From: Astrocystis sublimbata
Taxonomy: Eukaryota; Ascomycota; Sordariomycetes; Xylariales; Xylariaceae
Direction of reading: 5' to 3'
Assembly: GCA_022453515.1 (NCBI GenBank)
Contig: JAJNNY010000002.1
Span: 62,001 to 126,000, forward strand
Length of the DNA stretch: 64,000 bases
Part shown: one piece after another, positions 34,788 through 46,677 of the stretch
Layout of the letters: each line of letters begins with the position of its first letter
How positions within the stretch are numbered: position 1 is the first letter of the stretch
Position numbers and translations under genes: made by a program
The notes under the pieces: model-generated
The model's database searches: none
Seen by the model: only the letters and a program-made list of their open reading frames with translations
Told to the model about the DNA's origin: nothing

Positions 34788-36426
34788 TCATGCTTTTGTC
34801 CTGCACAGATTGGCGTACACCCATGCCATGAACCGTACCGCATTCGCATCCACGAAGCGTGAGCCTAGATCGGCGGCCCAGACAATTACGAACCCGACAG
34901 AAACAGCAGCAAGACCTACGCCGGTACCATATTGCCAGTATGAGTCCGAACCTGTCAGTCGAACGAACTGAACTCCTAACCAATAGCCGAGACTATGTAA
35001 AATGAGCATGTGGACTATATAAAGCGCGAACGAGATGCGGCCGAGATACTGCGCGAAAGGAGTCGTATAAATCCTCTGAAGGAATTCTGTTCTGTCTATC
35101 GTAAACACGAGCAGAATGGCACCTAGCGGTTTCCAGAAGTAGTCCGCAGTCCCTGCATCGTGGAACCGGGCGGGTATCAAGCTGACGAGGGTCTCGAAGC
35201 CGTAACTATTTGCAGCACCGAGGTGTTGTTCCGGCATGCCTAAGATGAACAGGGCCGTGAAGAAAGCAGCAACGCAATATATCCTACGAGGAACCCGACC
35301 TATCCAAGGCGCCCACCCCCGCGGTGTGTTCTGGAAGGTGGCGCTAGAGTTGTCAGGGCCTGATCCCTGGATACCAACTGATCGCTGGAAGTATAGGCTC
35401 GATTCGACGATAAGCATGCCGCTTATGAACAACAGCTCACCCCAGCGGTACCACCAAAATGAATAGATGGTAAGGCACACCGTGATAGCGACGCGCGCTC
35501 GTGTAGTACATGTCGACAGCGCGAGCAACAGGGTGAATGTTACCATGGAACCCCTAAACTCGATCGGCAATGTCCATAAGGAGTCACTATAGATCCAGGG
35601 GATGGCGCTGGGGGTATAGACGTCGGAGAGGTCTATAGTCGTCTCAAAATAATGTCCGAATTGGCGCCACATACTGTAGAAGCGAGGCGGGTCCATTGGT
35701 TTGATCGCAGCACCTGGCATGCCATGGCCACCGTAACCCCCAAAGTAGGCGATCACGGGCGCTGGGATACATATCACAATCGCTGGAATATATAGTCTCG
35801 AGTGGCGGCGGAACATGGAAGAAGCGAGGGATTGATACATCTTGGAGCTTTGGTCTTTCTGTATAAGAAATAGTGGCTTCAAGCTCAGTACATATCCAGA
35901 TACGACGAAGAATATCATGACGTTGGCGGGCCCCGACACGAGCAAGCGGATTATGGGAAGTTGGATGAGGTGATCACTCGAGTCGACCCAGCCTTCGTGG
36001 ATCTGCCACGAAAACCAGATGAGGGACATGTGGTGCATTACCACGAATAGCGCTGCAACACCGCGAAGGCCATCTTTTATCCGTTAGTTTGAAGAGATCC
36101 TGATATATGCGCTGTCCATGGGCAGACTGACCGAGCCAGGCTGTCGGACGCAACTTGGTTGGTTTGGTTGCCATAGAAGACCTTCGAAGGAAGCTAGGCA
36201 GAAGAGGCTTCAGTACACGAAGCCATCCGCACCCTAGCCTGCGCATTTTATGTGTAGCTAAAGGTGCTGCTACTTCGTTGTGTTCGAGGTAGGACGTAGC
36301 GGTTTCGGCATCTTCCTCTTTCTCCAAATCAATAGACTCGTTGCCTAGCAAGTCATAGTCCGGCGATTCACCAACTACGCGCGACCGTATCTGTTCGTAT
36401 GAGCGGACGAAATACTGCAAGCCCAT
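34788..36426 (-). CDS. acyltransferase 3 family membrane protein
   Basis: This is a 526-aa polytopic membrane O-acyltransferase of the Acyl_transf_3 (OafA/NodX-like) family. Exon 1 (36426-36132) encodes a 98-residue cytosolic N-terminus, and exon 2 (36073-34788) the membrane domain; the intron is 58 nt. The splice reconstitutes the family signature LDGLRGVAALFVVMHH, with the conserved Arg and catalytic-region His. Further helices follow: VMIFFVVSGYVLSLKPL with the FFVxSGY motif, the W-rich IYSDSLWTLPIEFRGSM, then LGRISFALYIVHMLILHSLG near the end. The family moves acyl groups from a donor to sugars or lipids at membranes; the fungal substrate is unknown. Starting at the first ATG of exon 2 would lose the signature. 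The 5' limit at 36426 is the first ATG of the open frame and could be extended by an unseen exon. Confidence 0.87.
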
Positions 36427-37275
36427 CGCGCTGTTCGACTCGATCGCCGTTTCGAAATTGAGGCCCAGCGCTGTTGAGAGAATCTACAGATACTGGTCAG
36501 CGGCTTCGCCACGGACATAGACGTCTCTCCACCCAAAGATATAGTACTCACCAATTGCTTGTTGTCGCAGATGGTGATGTGTCTGAAATGGGTATATTGC
36601 GACCCTGTACGCCTTTTTCTGTGTTGACGAGCCCCTCGCTCCAGAGGGAAGCCGGGTAAACTATCACTCCAGCTATGATGTAGGCGACGTAGGATAGTTG
36701 GCGATAATACCTATCGCTATAGAAATGGATAGCCAAGTAGGTGCTGCTTTTGCAGGACTTGTCATCATCTCGCCATCGAGGATGATTCATATCACAAACA
36801 CAAAACGGTAGCTGGCCAAGTCTGACTATCGCCAATAAGTCATCGCCCGTGCTTGCCACGCCCCTGCGTCCGTATGGTGTGTTCTACCGTAGCACGGCAC
36901 TGAAGGACTCAGATAATATTCAGTAGTAATGATCACCTGGTGTAGTACTGCGGGGTGAACGTGACCCGTGACCTCGAAGCACAATCAGAGTCTATTTGTC
37001 TTGGTGTAATAGCATGCTGTAGTACGGTGTGCGACAAGGTGAAAGTATATATCGTTTCAATGTAATTGATAAGTAATATCAACGTTGAGGGCAACGCAGC
37101 AGTTGCCTACCTGTCTGGTAAGTACATCAGATAGATAGATACTACCCCTGACCATAACGGTTTGATCCATACAATAGATGATCTGTCCAATTTTGCTATG
37201 AATGACCGAAACAACGATGTTGGTGTGTAACCCGCCCTCGCATCCAGCCATGTCCAACCAAGTGTAGCATGTCGT
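36427..37275. other. spacer acyltransferase/epoxide hydrolase
   Basis: This 0.85 kb stretch is the promoter side of the acyltransferase gene and the 3' flank of the epoxide hydrolase gene. Short open frames such as 36548-36859 show no recognisable motif. Confidence 0.5.
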
Positions 37276-38630
37276 TCAAGAACTCGCCTTGGTTTTCACC
37301 GAGTCCTTAGCACCTCCGTTGGGCCCGAACATGGTTCTTAAATCATCGACAATCTCATCTGGGCACTCCCACGCCGCGAAATGGCCACCTCTGTCATGGT
37401 CTTTCTCGAACACCACTCTTCCGCATCCGTAACCCCAGTAGTTGGGCAGGCACAAGACATCGCGAGGGAAATGCGAAAACCCGACCTTGACATCCTGCCA
37501 CGCCATGAGCTGCGCCATAGTGGCGCTCTGAATGCCCTTGGCCTCCTTCTTCTTTGCCAGTTCGGCATTCTCGGTATGGAGGTGCTCGTAGTACAGCTGC
37601 AGAGAGAAGCGTGGTCCGGCGGTCGAGAACCAGTAGATACTGATCCACGTGCACACCTCGTCCTCGGTCCATGGATAGTCGTCAGTCCAATCAACGAGCT
37701 TCTCGTAGATCCAGGCGAGGACCGCCACGGGCGAATCAGTAAGGCCGTAACCAAGAGTTTGAGGCTTTGTGCCTTGGACAGCGAAATAACCCGAGCCCTC
37801 ATCCTTGAACCACTGTGACCGCTGTCGTCAGTCATTTTGAACTTATGGGCACAGCATACCTCTTCCAAGAATCCAAGATAGCGGAGGTCACATACCTGTG
37901 CGCGTTCGAAGCCCTTCTTCTCCCTCTCGGAGAAGCCCGTGACCAGAGCTGCCACCATAGTGCGCAGCCAGGCCCAGGGGGTCTTCAAGAAAGTCGGCTG
38001 GGGGTAGTAATCCATGTTCAAGTGCTGTGCTTTGACGTGCTTCGGCGCGTAGTTCATGCCCATGGACCGTGTGATCACGGTGCCCCAATCGCCGCCCTGG
38101 GTGGCGTATTCGTCGTAGCCCAGCCGCAGCATCAGCTTGTGGAAAACCTCCCCCTGCTGGCAGACACCAAAGTCGCGCTGCTTGCAGCCCTCGGAGAAGC
38201 CGTACCCCAGCAGCGACGGCGCCACGACGTGGAACGCCGGCTGCGAGCTGTCCGCCGGCTCCGTCAGCGGCTTCATGATCTTGGTCGCCTCGAGGAACAA
38301 CCCCGGCCAGCCATGCACGAAGAGGAGTGGGATGGCATCTGCTCGGCTGCTCCGCATATGCACAAAGTGCACGCTGAGCGGCTTGAAGCCGTCCGCTTGC
38401 AGGGAGGTTGTGAAGTGAGGCAGTTTATTGAGCTCGGCCTCAGCTTTCCGCCAGTCGTACTTCTCGAGCCAGTACTTGGAGAGGCGCTTCACGTCCTTTA
38501 ACGGTGAGCCGAAGTCCTTTCCAGAATCTTCGAGCTCGTCCGGCAGGCGGGTTTTGCTGAGGCGCTCGTTCAGATCCTCGAGGGCGGCATCGGGGATGGC
38601 GATGGTGAAGGGCTTGATTGCGTCCGCCAT
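37276..38630 (-). CDS. epoxide hydrolase (alpha/beta hydrolase with EHN domain)
   Basis: This is a microsomal-type epoxide hydrolase, 423 aa, from exons 38630-37896 and 37812-37276 (intron 83 nt). The N-terminal EHN segment (FTIAIPDAALEDLNERLSKT) packs against the hydrolase core. The oxyanion motif FVHGWPG is present. The nucleophile Asp181 sits in TQGGDWGT, and the charge-relay His389 in DRGGHFAAWE. The cap contains WFSTAGPRFSLQLYYEH, which carries a Tyr of the kind that activates the epoxide ring. All catalytic residues are there, so hydrolysis of epoxides to diols, for detoxification or secondary metabolism, is expected. No clear N-terminal membrane anchor is seen, so it is probably soluble. 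Long antisense open frames across this gene are shadows of its GC-rich codons. Confidence 0.94.
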
Positions 38631-39718
38631 GATTGTATCCGGGTCTGTCTACGCTGTGCCGCCTTCGACACAATTCTCTCTCACCGCTTGTGACTGTCTG
38701 AAGCGTGCGTGGGCGGAGGAATGGTGGACTGGTCTGGTATATCGTAATAATCGTATGATGCAGGACTGTCGCTCAAGAAAGCACAATTATTGGAGAAGCC
38801 GAAGGTTGACCAGCAGGTCTCTCATCTATTAATACTATCACTCAGATATACAACACAACAAACTAGTTCTGCTCCGAGCAAGGGGTCACTTCCTTCAATC
38901 TGCATTCATTGAATAGCCTGTCAGTCTCGTCAGCGTCGCCTGCCCTCCGCTATCTGGGCTGCTGGGATGGCTACCCTAGCTTTACGCATAATCATAACTT
39001 GCCAAGACGCCTAAACCTGCTCTGGATAGCCCCGGAAAGCTCCATACGAGCCGGACGAACCGGACGAGCCAGACATCCACTTGTTGTTACTCGGTCGAGC
39101 TAGGGATCCGGCGATCCATTTCGTTGCGGACCCCGATTTTCTAACATCGTACAGCGTGGTAGAGATACCAACACATCAGAAGTGGACCTTTGCTAGACTA
39201 TAAGTCATTCGCCCATGGGCAGAATGAGAGTAGGTTGTGATCGATGACATCGAATGGTACTGGTACTGTACTCGTTGAAAAAGGCACGGAGTAATCTGAT
39301 CGCCGTCTCTGCGAATCCCGCAGCACCACCGATTCCGCATCCATCGTCACCGTTATGAGAATCTCTCATTCTGCGGGCCACGGTGAATGGGCAGGGGTAC
39401 GGAGAGAGCCTGGTACATGACATCAGCCCTAGGCTCGCCACGTACTTAGATATGCATAAGATGGATCGACATACGGAACCGAGAAATCTGTTGACAGCAA
39501 GCTGGATTACAAAGAAGCACAGAAGCCAAGGCTTGAAAGATATCAAGTACAATTTTGTAGATGCTAAAGTGATAAAACGCCTGTTGATGGGAAGCAGATG
39601 CCAGGTATGGATATCTCTATATCCTCGTGAAACCGCATAGAACGCCAGATCATAACCCACACTCTCCGATCCTATCTCCAACCGAGATACCGTGGTTCCT
39701 CTTTAGTCATATTTCCCC
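38631..39718. other. spacer epoxide hydrolase/P5C dehydrogenase
   Basis: This 1.1 kb region is the promoter of the epoxide hydrolase gene and the 3' flank of the dehydrogenase gene. An open frame at 39205-39681 (minus) has no recognisable features. Short direct units GACGAACCGGACGAGCC lie near 39050. Confidence 0.5.
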
Positions 39719-41712
39719 TCAAACCTCGTTGCTGGGGTACTCGACCTTGGGCGTCTCAACGAACTCCTCCTTGATGCTTCTCATGCTTACGAAGCGACCG
39801 AGGAGAGCCTGGCTACCTGCCTTGTCGTTGGTGCCGCTAGCCCGCGCGCCACCAAACGGCTGCTGGCCGACGACGGCACCGGTGCTCTTGCAGTTGAGGT
39901 AGAAGTTGCCCGCGGCGTTGCGCAGGGCCTCGGACGCTAGCTGGGCCGCGGCGCGGTCGCCGGCGAAAACCGCACCCGTGAGGCCGTACTCGCTCGTGCT
40001 GTCGATGAGCTTGCAGGTGTCCTTGAAGGCCTGGGCAGCGTCGCCCTTGGTGTCGTCGTAAACGTACAGCGTCATGATGGGACCGAAGAGCTCGGTGCTG
40101 AGTAGCTTGTGCGTCGGGTTCGTGGTCTGGTAGATGGTTGGGTGGATGTAGTAGCCCTTGGACCCGTCATACTTGCCGCCGACGAGGCACTCGAGCTCGG
40201 GGTCTTTCTTGGCTTCGTTGATTACACCGGACAGCTTCTTGAAGCTGGGCTCGTGCACAACAGGGCCGATGAAGTTTTGCGGCTCCCAGGGGGCGCCGAT
40301 CTTCAGGGCATTCACTTCCTTGACGATCTTTTCCTTGAACTCGGGCCAGATCGACTTAGCGACGTAGACGCGGCTCGTGGCACTGCACTTCTGGCCCTGG
40401 AACTCAAAGGCGCCGCGCACGGTCTGGACGACGGCGTTGTCGACGTTGGCGGAAGAGTGGACGAGGTGGAAGTTCTTGCCACCGGTCTCGCCAACTATGC
40501 GAGGGTAGCCCTGGTAGCGGCCCTCGGCGGTACCTTGGCCGATCTGTCCGTAGAGGTTGCGGAAGACGGCTGTGCTACCGGTGTAGTGGAGTGCAGCAAA
40601 TTGCTTGTGCGCAAGAACAGCCTTGGTGACCTCGACAGGGTCACCGGGCACGAACTGGATGACATTCTTGGGCAGCCCAGCCTCGAGCAGGATCTGGTAG
40701 AGCAACCAGTTGGAGGCGATGGCCGAGTCGGACGGCTTCCAGACCACGACATTACCCAACAGGGCCGGGGCACCAGCTAGGTTACCCGCAATAGCGGTGA
40801 AGTTGAAGGGGCTGACGGCGTAAACGAAGCCTTCTAGCGGGCGGTACTCAACGCGGTTCCATACGCCGGGGGAGTTGTGAGCGGGCTGTTGGGCGTACAA
40901 CTCTTCGGCATACTGGACGTTGAAGCGGAGGAAGTCGGCCAGCTCGGCGGCGGCGTCAATCTCGGCTTGCCAGGCGTTCTTGCCCTGGCCGAGCATGGTG
41001 GTGGCCATGATGTCGTAGCGGTACTTGGTCGAGATGAGGTCGGCGGCCTTCAAGAAAACGGCCGCACGCTCGGCAAAGGGCAATGCCTCCCACGCTGGCT
41101 TTGCGGCCAGGGCGGCATCGATGGCGCTGTTCACATCTGCGGCAGAGGCAAGGGAGTAGGTAGCGACGGTGGTAGCGTGGTCCGAGGGGTTCTGCTGGGT
41201 GGCTTTGCGCGACGTTTTGATCTATCTGCTGGTGAGAACGAGTACTGGCGAGAGCTGATGGTCGGGGCCAAGTTGACGTACCTCCTTGCCTCCAACAACA
41301 ATGGGAACTTCTACGGCACCGTTACTTCGATATCTCTCGACCGCCGAGTAAAGGCCATCACGCTGTGCCGAGTTCTTTGTGTAATGATGCTGTCAAGTAC
41401 ACACACAGGGTTAGCTGTCTGGTCCCGTCCGCGTTCACGCTCCGTATCGAGACCCCATGCCCCTCCAAGGTTTATGGTAGAGGGTGATGGCATCTCGTAG
41501 TGGAAGCTCGGGCGACGTACGTTGGGCTCATTGAGAATCTTGGGGATCTTGAAGGAAGCCAGGGTGGACGACCTGGTAGTTGTCGTGCTTAAGCATCTCA
41601 TCTGCCGGGAGACACCGAGTCTGGTCGACTGGCTCAAGCTGGCCCGCGCCACTGATGCTGAGGGGGTCTGCAGGGCTCTCACGAGCCCAACGCTCCTTTG
41701 AGAGGTCGCCAT
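39719..41712 (-). CDS. PUT2: delta-1-pyrroline-5-carboxylate dehydrogenase, mitochondrial
   Basis: This ALDH4-type enzyme oxidises P5C to glutamate, the last step of proline breakdown in the mitochondrial matrix. Exons are 41712-41521, 41389-41282 and 41221-39719 (introns 131 and 60 nt), giving 600 aa. The N-terminus, rich in Arg, Ser and Thr with few acidic residues (for example RLGVSRQMRCLSTTTTRSS), is a good import presequence. The small second exon gives HHYTKNSAQRDGLYSAVERY, then VPIVVGGKE. The catalytic glutamate is in GETGGKN (about residue 345) and the nucleophile Cys379 in QGQKCSA, 34 residues later as in the family. FGGARASGTNDKAG near the end is also typical. Aspergillus calls this gene prnC, but no other proline-cluster gene is nearby. 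Confidence 0.95.
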
Positions 41713-42725
41713 TGTGTGAGTGTGTGAATGCGTGGATAATGCAACGCTGATGAGGTCAAAAAAAGACACAGAAAATCTCCAACAAGGCTTTATCCTTTTT
41801 TTTTCTCGCCCGAGTCTTCAGGGCCGAAATAAGGAAGACAAGTCCACAGCCAGTCCTCAACCAGTCCGGCTGCAATTACTCAGTTTAGTCAAGAGTACTA
41901 AGCTGTGATGCTCGCTGTCGTCCCGGTGCTCGCTTTGTTGCGGCACAAGAGATGATGGCTCCAGGCGCGGGATCCACCCATCAACTCCAGGATAGGCCCT
42001 GAACAGGCCCTGGACGGATCTCCTTGCGGGGTACTTTAGCGTGGATTGAGCCTGAAGCTTCACCACGGCCAATCAGAGGCGCTCTAACAATCAATCCACA
42101 TGCCGAGCTCGGAGCTTGGGTGGCTTGCACTTCGGCGAGCAACGGCAGATTCATACGCTTTGTTGGGCCTTTTCTCCCTGGTCTAGTATACATCTCGTTA
42201 GCTCAATCTTGGTGGCTCGGGAGTCCCTGATTTGAATCGATATATATGTCAACTCCTGGTAGTGGATCGGGAAATGTGGGAGCAATATAAACATCACCTT
42301 CCATAGGTACCGTAGATACAACTCAGACGACCCAGACGACCAGGCAACCAACCAGTCTAGCCAGTCAACATCCATGGCACCTCACACACACACATCATGA
42401 ATCAAGCAGCGAAGCACTGTGGAATATAGTAGTAGTATTCGCAGCACTAAAACTGAACGTGGGTATTACTAACGAGTCATTCGACAATTATTGAATTACA
42501 CGCCTCTCGACTCCCTTGCCTCGACTGCCGTGCTGCATCCCATGCTGCATCATATGCCTGACGAATGGGCATAGGGCTGAGCACGACAACATGAGTATGC
42601 ATGCGCACGAGCGAGGCAGCATGGCTGCTCACTTGTTCCATCGTACCCTAACCGTCTTACTTCTCTGTCACGAACGCGGCGCGGGTAGGAAAGCACCCAA
42701 GCCCACACAACCCACCAACCCTTTC
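41713..42725. other. spacer P5C dehydrogenase/PhoD-like
   Basis: This 1.0 kb region is the promoter of the dehydrogenase gene and the 3' flank of the phosphatase gene. One weak GGTACC motif lies at about 42306. Nothing else is supported. Confidence 0.55.
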
Positions 42726-45311
42726 CTAATGGTGTGGCGGCGGTGCTGAACGAGTGCTCGGGGGCGCCGTGCTAGTAGTAGTCCCAGATGCCGTTCCAGG
42801 TCGGCTGCGGTTGAGACCTAGCCTATGGCGTGGGTTCTGTCCGAACTTGCCCTTCTCGTACTTGAGAGCCGGGATCGTGAGCCCATAAGGCTCCGTCTTG
42901 CCTTCCTTGTCGTGCTGGTCAATCTCTACGCGGATACAGCAATCTAACGATCCATCTGCTAGCTTCCCGTGTGTGTCTGAGTTGGCAGCTCTGTGCTGTG
43001 TACCAGCGCCGTTTTCGCCAGCATGCAAGAATGAATGGCCGTTCTTGCCGTCAAAAGCATTGACCGGCGCTTCTCCCTCTGATTGACTACGGAACCCATT
43101 CGCAGAGTCCTCGGTATTGTTAGGCGAATTCTCCGTTAATACAGCATAGTTTCGGCTTGGCATCGTGACATGGTTCGAGTTGCGAGTCTTGTTAGAGTTA
43201 CCGGGGTCCTTGTCGAATAGATTCATCAGAGTCTCGTCCGTATCATGGTTGAGGTGGTGTATCTTGTTGCGGCTTGCTAGCAGGTTCGCAATCGCAGCTG
43301 GTGGCGGCTTGTTCACGATAGCGGAAGAGACGACGTTCACGATGTAGCGATGATCTTCCTCGACGGGGATATGCAGATTGGGATTTGAGTAGAATCGTCC
43401 CAGCGCTGCCAGATGGACGTCACCGCCTAGAATCGTAAGTCGGACCGAAAATTCGGAGCAAAGGCCTTGAAGTCGCTCAATAAGGGCGTTTCGCTCTTTC
43501 TTATGGGTCCTGGCCGTGTAGTGGTCGTCCAAGTCGTCCAGAAGATCGACACTTCCATCAAACTGGTTGAACACGCCACCCCCTGGTAGATGTCAATCGG
43601 CTGAGACGCGCAATGAACAGGTGTGCAATCTCCAGACTTACCGAAACCAAATCTTCTGTTCATGAACTTGATGGGTGCAATCATGGGACTGCTGAAGATA
43701 TTCTCGAGCCAGGTCAAGCGCTGCATAGAGTCAGCTATCAAGTGTCGTTTTGTCAGGCTCCATCGATCAGCTTACAGGATAGGCAATGGGAATTCCTAGC
43801 AGCAATATCAGATGCCTGAAAGGACGTCCAGAACTAGCGGCCGCAGCCAGCTCTGACTGAACACGGCTGAAGATAAGGTCGTAGGTTTCAGGATAATTGA
43901 CCTGGTGCCGTGTGCGTTCGGTACGGGCATCGATGCCCATAAATGCGATCCGCGCCCCGAGCTTCGCGTACATGTTCATGGACTTCTCAGCAACGTATGG
44001 CCCGGGCTTTTGACCAACGATATAACATGGCTCGACTGTCTCGGCCGGCTTAACATAGGTGTCGACCTGCTGGGCCTGGTCTTCTGGCCCGCCGTAATCC
44101 ATTGTCTGAGGTGCGTCAGTGGTGTATGTGGACGCCGGCGGTGGAAGGTGGTGCTGGAAAAGCATGTAGTATTTGTGCGCGGTCCCGCCGATTCCTCGAA
44201 ACACGTCGCACTTCATAAAATCATCGACATACGAGCCGAATCCATCTATGATGTCGTGGTCATCCCAGATGTTCACCTGCGGTATCTGGCCGTTGGCCGC
44301 CGCGAAGGGTTCGGTCGAATACCAGCGGAGGTAGTTCTTCAGATAGTAGTCATCGCAGGCTTTCCTTAGGCTTTCAGGGAACGGGTAATCTCGGCGCTTC
44401 TTAGGGTTGCCGATGGCAGTCCATTCGCGAAGGGGTCCAGATACCCGGATCCCATCATTATATATCTGGTCACCACCACCCAGCATGACATGGAAAGGTG
44501 CTTTGGCGTGGCTTCTCATGACGTCGTTCCATAGGGCAGGTCCGCTCCAAGCGTCCTCGTCAGTTCCTACACTGAATCCGTTGCACGAGTGGAACATGAT
44601 GCGCATCGACTCGTCGATGGCGGGTATAAAGAAGTAGTTTGTTTTCGGTTTTGTTGCACTCTTATATCGTACATCGGCAATCGAATAGGCCCATTTCGTC
44701 TCGGTGCTGCTCATGTCACAGGTGATGGAGAATTGCCAGAAAGTAACTCGAGGGTCGGAATACAGGCATGTACCGGTAACATCAACACCATGATCGCTCC
44801 GGATCGCCTCAACACCGTTTCCCTGCACCACCTCGGCGGCTTCGGCGGGTTGGCGGTCGGCCACGAGGCCTGCTTGGTCGCCAGCCAGCTCTACACGGCC
44901 GAGGCTGAGCGTGGGCAGGAAGGATTGCGTCTTTCCGCCACCTCTTGTGACCAGCAAGACGCTCCCATTCCACGCGTTGCCCTCCATGTGCCGGTAGTTG
45001 AGCAGCGGCCCACAAACCACCTCCTTCCCGTCGGGAAGAGTGGCATCGTCATCAGCGACGCCATCGGCGTCCCCGATGACAATGGGCTTGTAGCCGGTGC
45101 CAGTGCCATTGGTCGTCGGTCTGGCAGGTTCGACCCTGGAAGCGTTTAGGAAGTCGGAGAGATCTTTCGAGCTGCTACCTGACTGGGCGTCTCGGGCCAC
45201 GGCGGCGCGTGCAAAAGCGGAGGATTCTTGGTGCCGCCATCTGTTGTCTGAAGCGTACGGGTTGCGAGCATCGTCCTCGAAGTCGAGCGGGTCGAGATGC
45301 TCGTGAGCCAT
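42726..45311 (-). CDS. PhoD-like metallophosphatase domain protein
   Basis: This is a large fungal PhoD-like phosphatase, 823 aa, in three exons: 45311-43777 region ending at 43776, 43720-43642 and 43582-42726 (introns 55 and 59 nt). Metal-site motifs occur in order: LGGGDQIYNDG (Asp281), VNIWDDHDIIDGFGSY (residues about 347-362) and LTILGGDVHLAALGRF (Asp593, His595) in the third exon. The small middle exon gives RLTWLENIFSSPMIAPIKFMNRRFGFG. The N-terminal ~200 residues and the Ser/Pro/Thr-rich C-terminus are variable tails. Bacterial PhoD enzymes are alkaline phosphatases/phosphodiesterases using Fe and Ca; the substrate of the fungal cytosolic group is unknown. No signal peptide is evident. 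An A-rich tract lies 40 bp upstream of the start. Confidence 0.9.
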
Positions 45312-45352
45312 TCTCGCGATTGTCGGAGCTACGAGTGGACTTGTGAAGACAG

Positions 45353-45380
45353 AAAAAAAACAAAAACAAAAACAAAAAAA
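45353..45380. repeat. A-rich (AAAAAC)n tract
   Basis: A8-C-A5-C-A5-C-A7 lies about 40-70 bp upstream of the PhoD-like start codon and may be part of its 5' leader or core promoter. Confidence 0.7.
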
Positions 45381-45846
45381 GCGATCCTGGCTTGGGGGTT
45401 CAGAATGTCACGGTAGATATTGGCAGCTCGTATGACATCAAAAATAATAAGACAGACGTGTTCAGCACGCGAGGCTCAACGAAGGCCCGGTCAATAGGTG
45501 TCGTATAATCGTACGGTATGTTGGAGCGGCAGAATTAAGACAAGGGCTCCTGGCGCCAGCGGACCGGGGAGGCGTGATGTTGATGGATCGGTCAAAGGAC
45601 GGTCCAAACAACAAAATTCGCCCGTTCCTGATAGCGGTGTTGGCAGGTGCACACACTCGCACGGCAGGATTACGGTGGACAGATCGTCGACGGGAACATG
45701 GCAACATGGGAATTCTACGGACCAAGACGTACGCCAAGCCAGACAGACCAAGAACCGCGAAATGAGCTGTTCGCTAGCACCACTAGCTCAACTAGGGCAC
45801 GTGGGGTGCCTCGGATGCCCGTCCCTGCCCGTGCTGCTCCCTGCTT

Positions 45847-45869
45847 TAGGTAGGTACCTACTTAGGTAC
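45847..45869. repeat. TAGGTACCTA-class motif
   Basis: TAGGTAGGTACCTACTTAGGTAC, upstream of the PhoD-like gene. A further GGTAGGTAGGAGGTAC lies at about 45929. Confidence 0.75.
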
Positions 45870-46677
45870 ATAAGTAGGAGCTACCCTTCTAGCATCCACT
45901 TAGCCAAGAAAGGGCAAGCGTGAGGCAGGTAGGTAGGAGGTACTTGGGCAAATGAAAAGTAACGAAGCGTCACTGACCAATGACGAGACTGACTGGTCAT
46001 GTCAGGAGTAACGCGCTTGGATGTTCATGTCATTACTACGTATCTCGTACTTATGTACTTCCCGCGCGTGCAGATTGAGCTAGATAGGTAAAAAGCTACT
46101 ACTGCTCGTGGGCTACGCCACCATGTCACTAAAGCTCGTCGATCACGAGATAGCGCGGCTATTGTATCTATCGCCGAAGAGGGTGGAATTCTCATGTGTG
46201 AGATGGGAAAATGCCTGTTTACATACACGTACATTAGTCCGCCTCCTTACATAGAGTAGTGCTGCGCTAGATCTCGCAATGCAGAACATTCCTGGACTAA
46301 GAAGGTTCGAAAGGACCCAATCAGACGCCCAACAATACGAGTATATGCAATAACGTATGCATGCGTACTCCCATGAAAAGAAAAACAATGGGCGCACCCA
46401 CAAGGAAACGAGCAGCCATCATTTGAGACATGCTCCCAACGAGACAGCGTGACCTCGACAGTGTCTTGTCGCGGGGTGACGTGATACATGGCGCAATTGA
46501 AGCGACAATGCCCATTGTATCAGGGCACAAAAGAAGAATGCAAGTGTAATAATATGGGGGCATCTCCATAAGTAGTCTATCTGGTAGGTATGTACAGAGG
46601 TATATAGCTTTCCCATGCCCATGAGTAGATAAGGTCAATATACACGAAGACGGATGTAATTGCATTGTATCTACACA

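Larger units (their letters stand above)
45312..46677. other. spacer PhoD-like/rhomboid
   Basis: This 1.4 kb promoter-side region of the phosphatase gene holds an A-rich tract (45353-45380), TAGGTA motif copies at 45847-45869 and about 45925, and otherwise no supported feature. Confidence 0.55.

Noticed and set aside
34307..34831. Plus-strand open frame of 174 codons
   Set aside because: No motif, and it overlaps the acyltransferase 3' end antisense. Composition is not gene-like.
22378..37275. Possible secondary-metabolite gene cluster
   Set aside because: Oxidoreductase, CoA-transferase, acyltransferase and epoxide hydrolase genes are near each other, but there is no synthase, synthetase or terpene cyclase and no pathway regulator.
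37815..38501. Plus-strand open frame of 228 codons
   Set aside because: Antisense to the epoxide hydrolase; no own features.
40109..40780. Plus-strand open frame of 223 codons
   Set aside because: It lies fully antisense to the P5C dehydrogenase catalytic domain; it is a by-product of GC-rich third positions.
44589..45149. Plus-strand open frame of 186 codons
   Set aside because: Antisense to the first exon of the PhoD-like gene.
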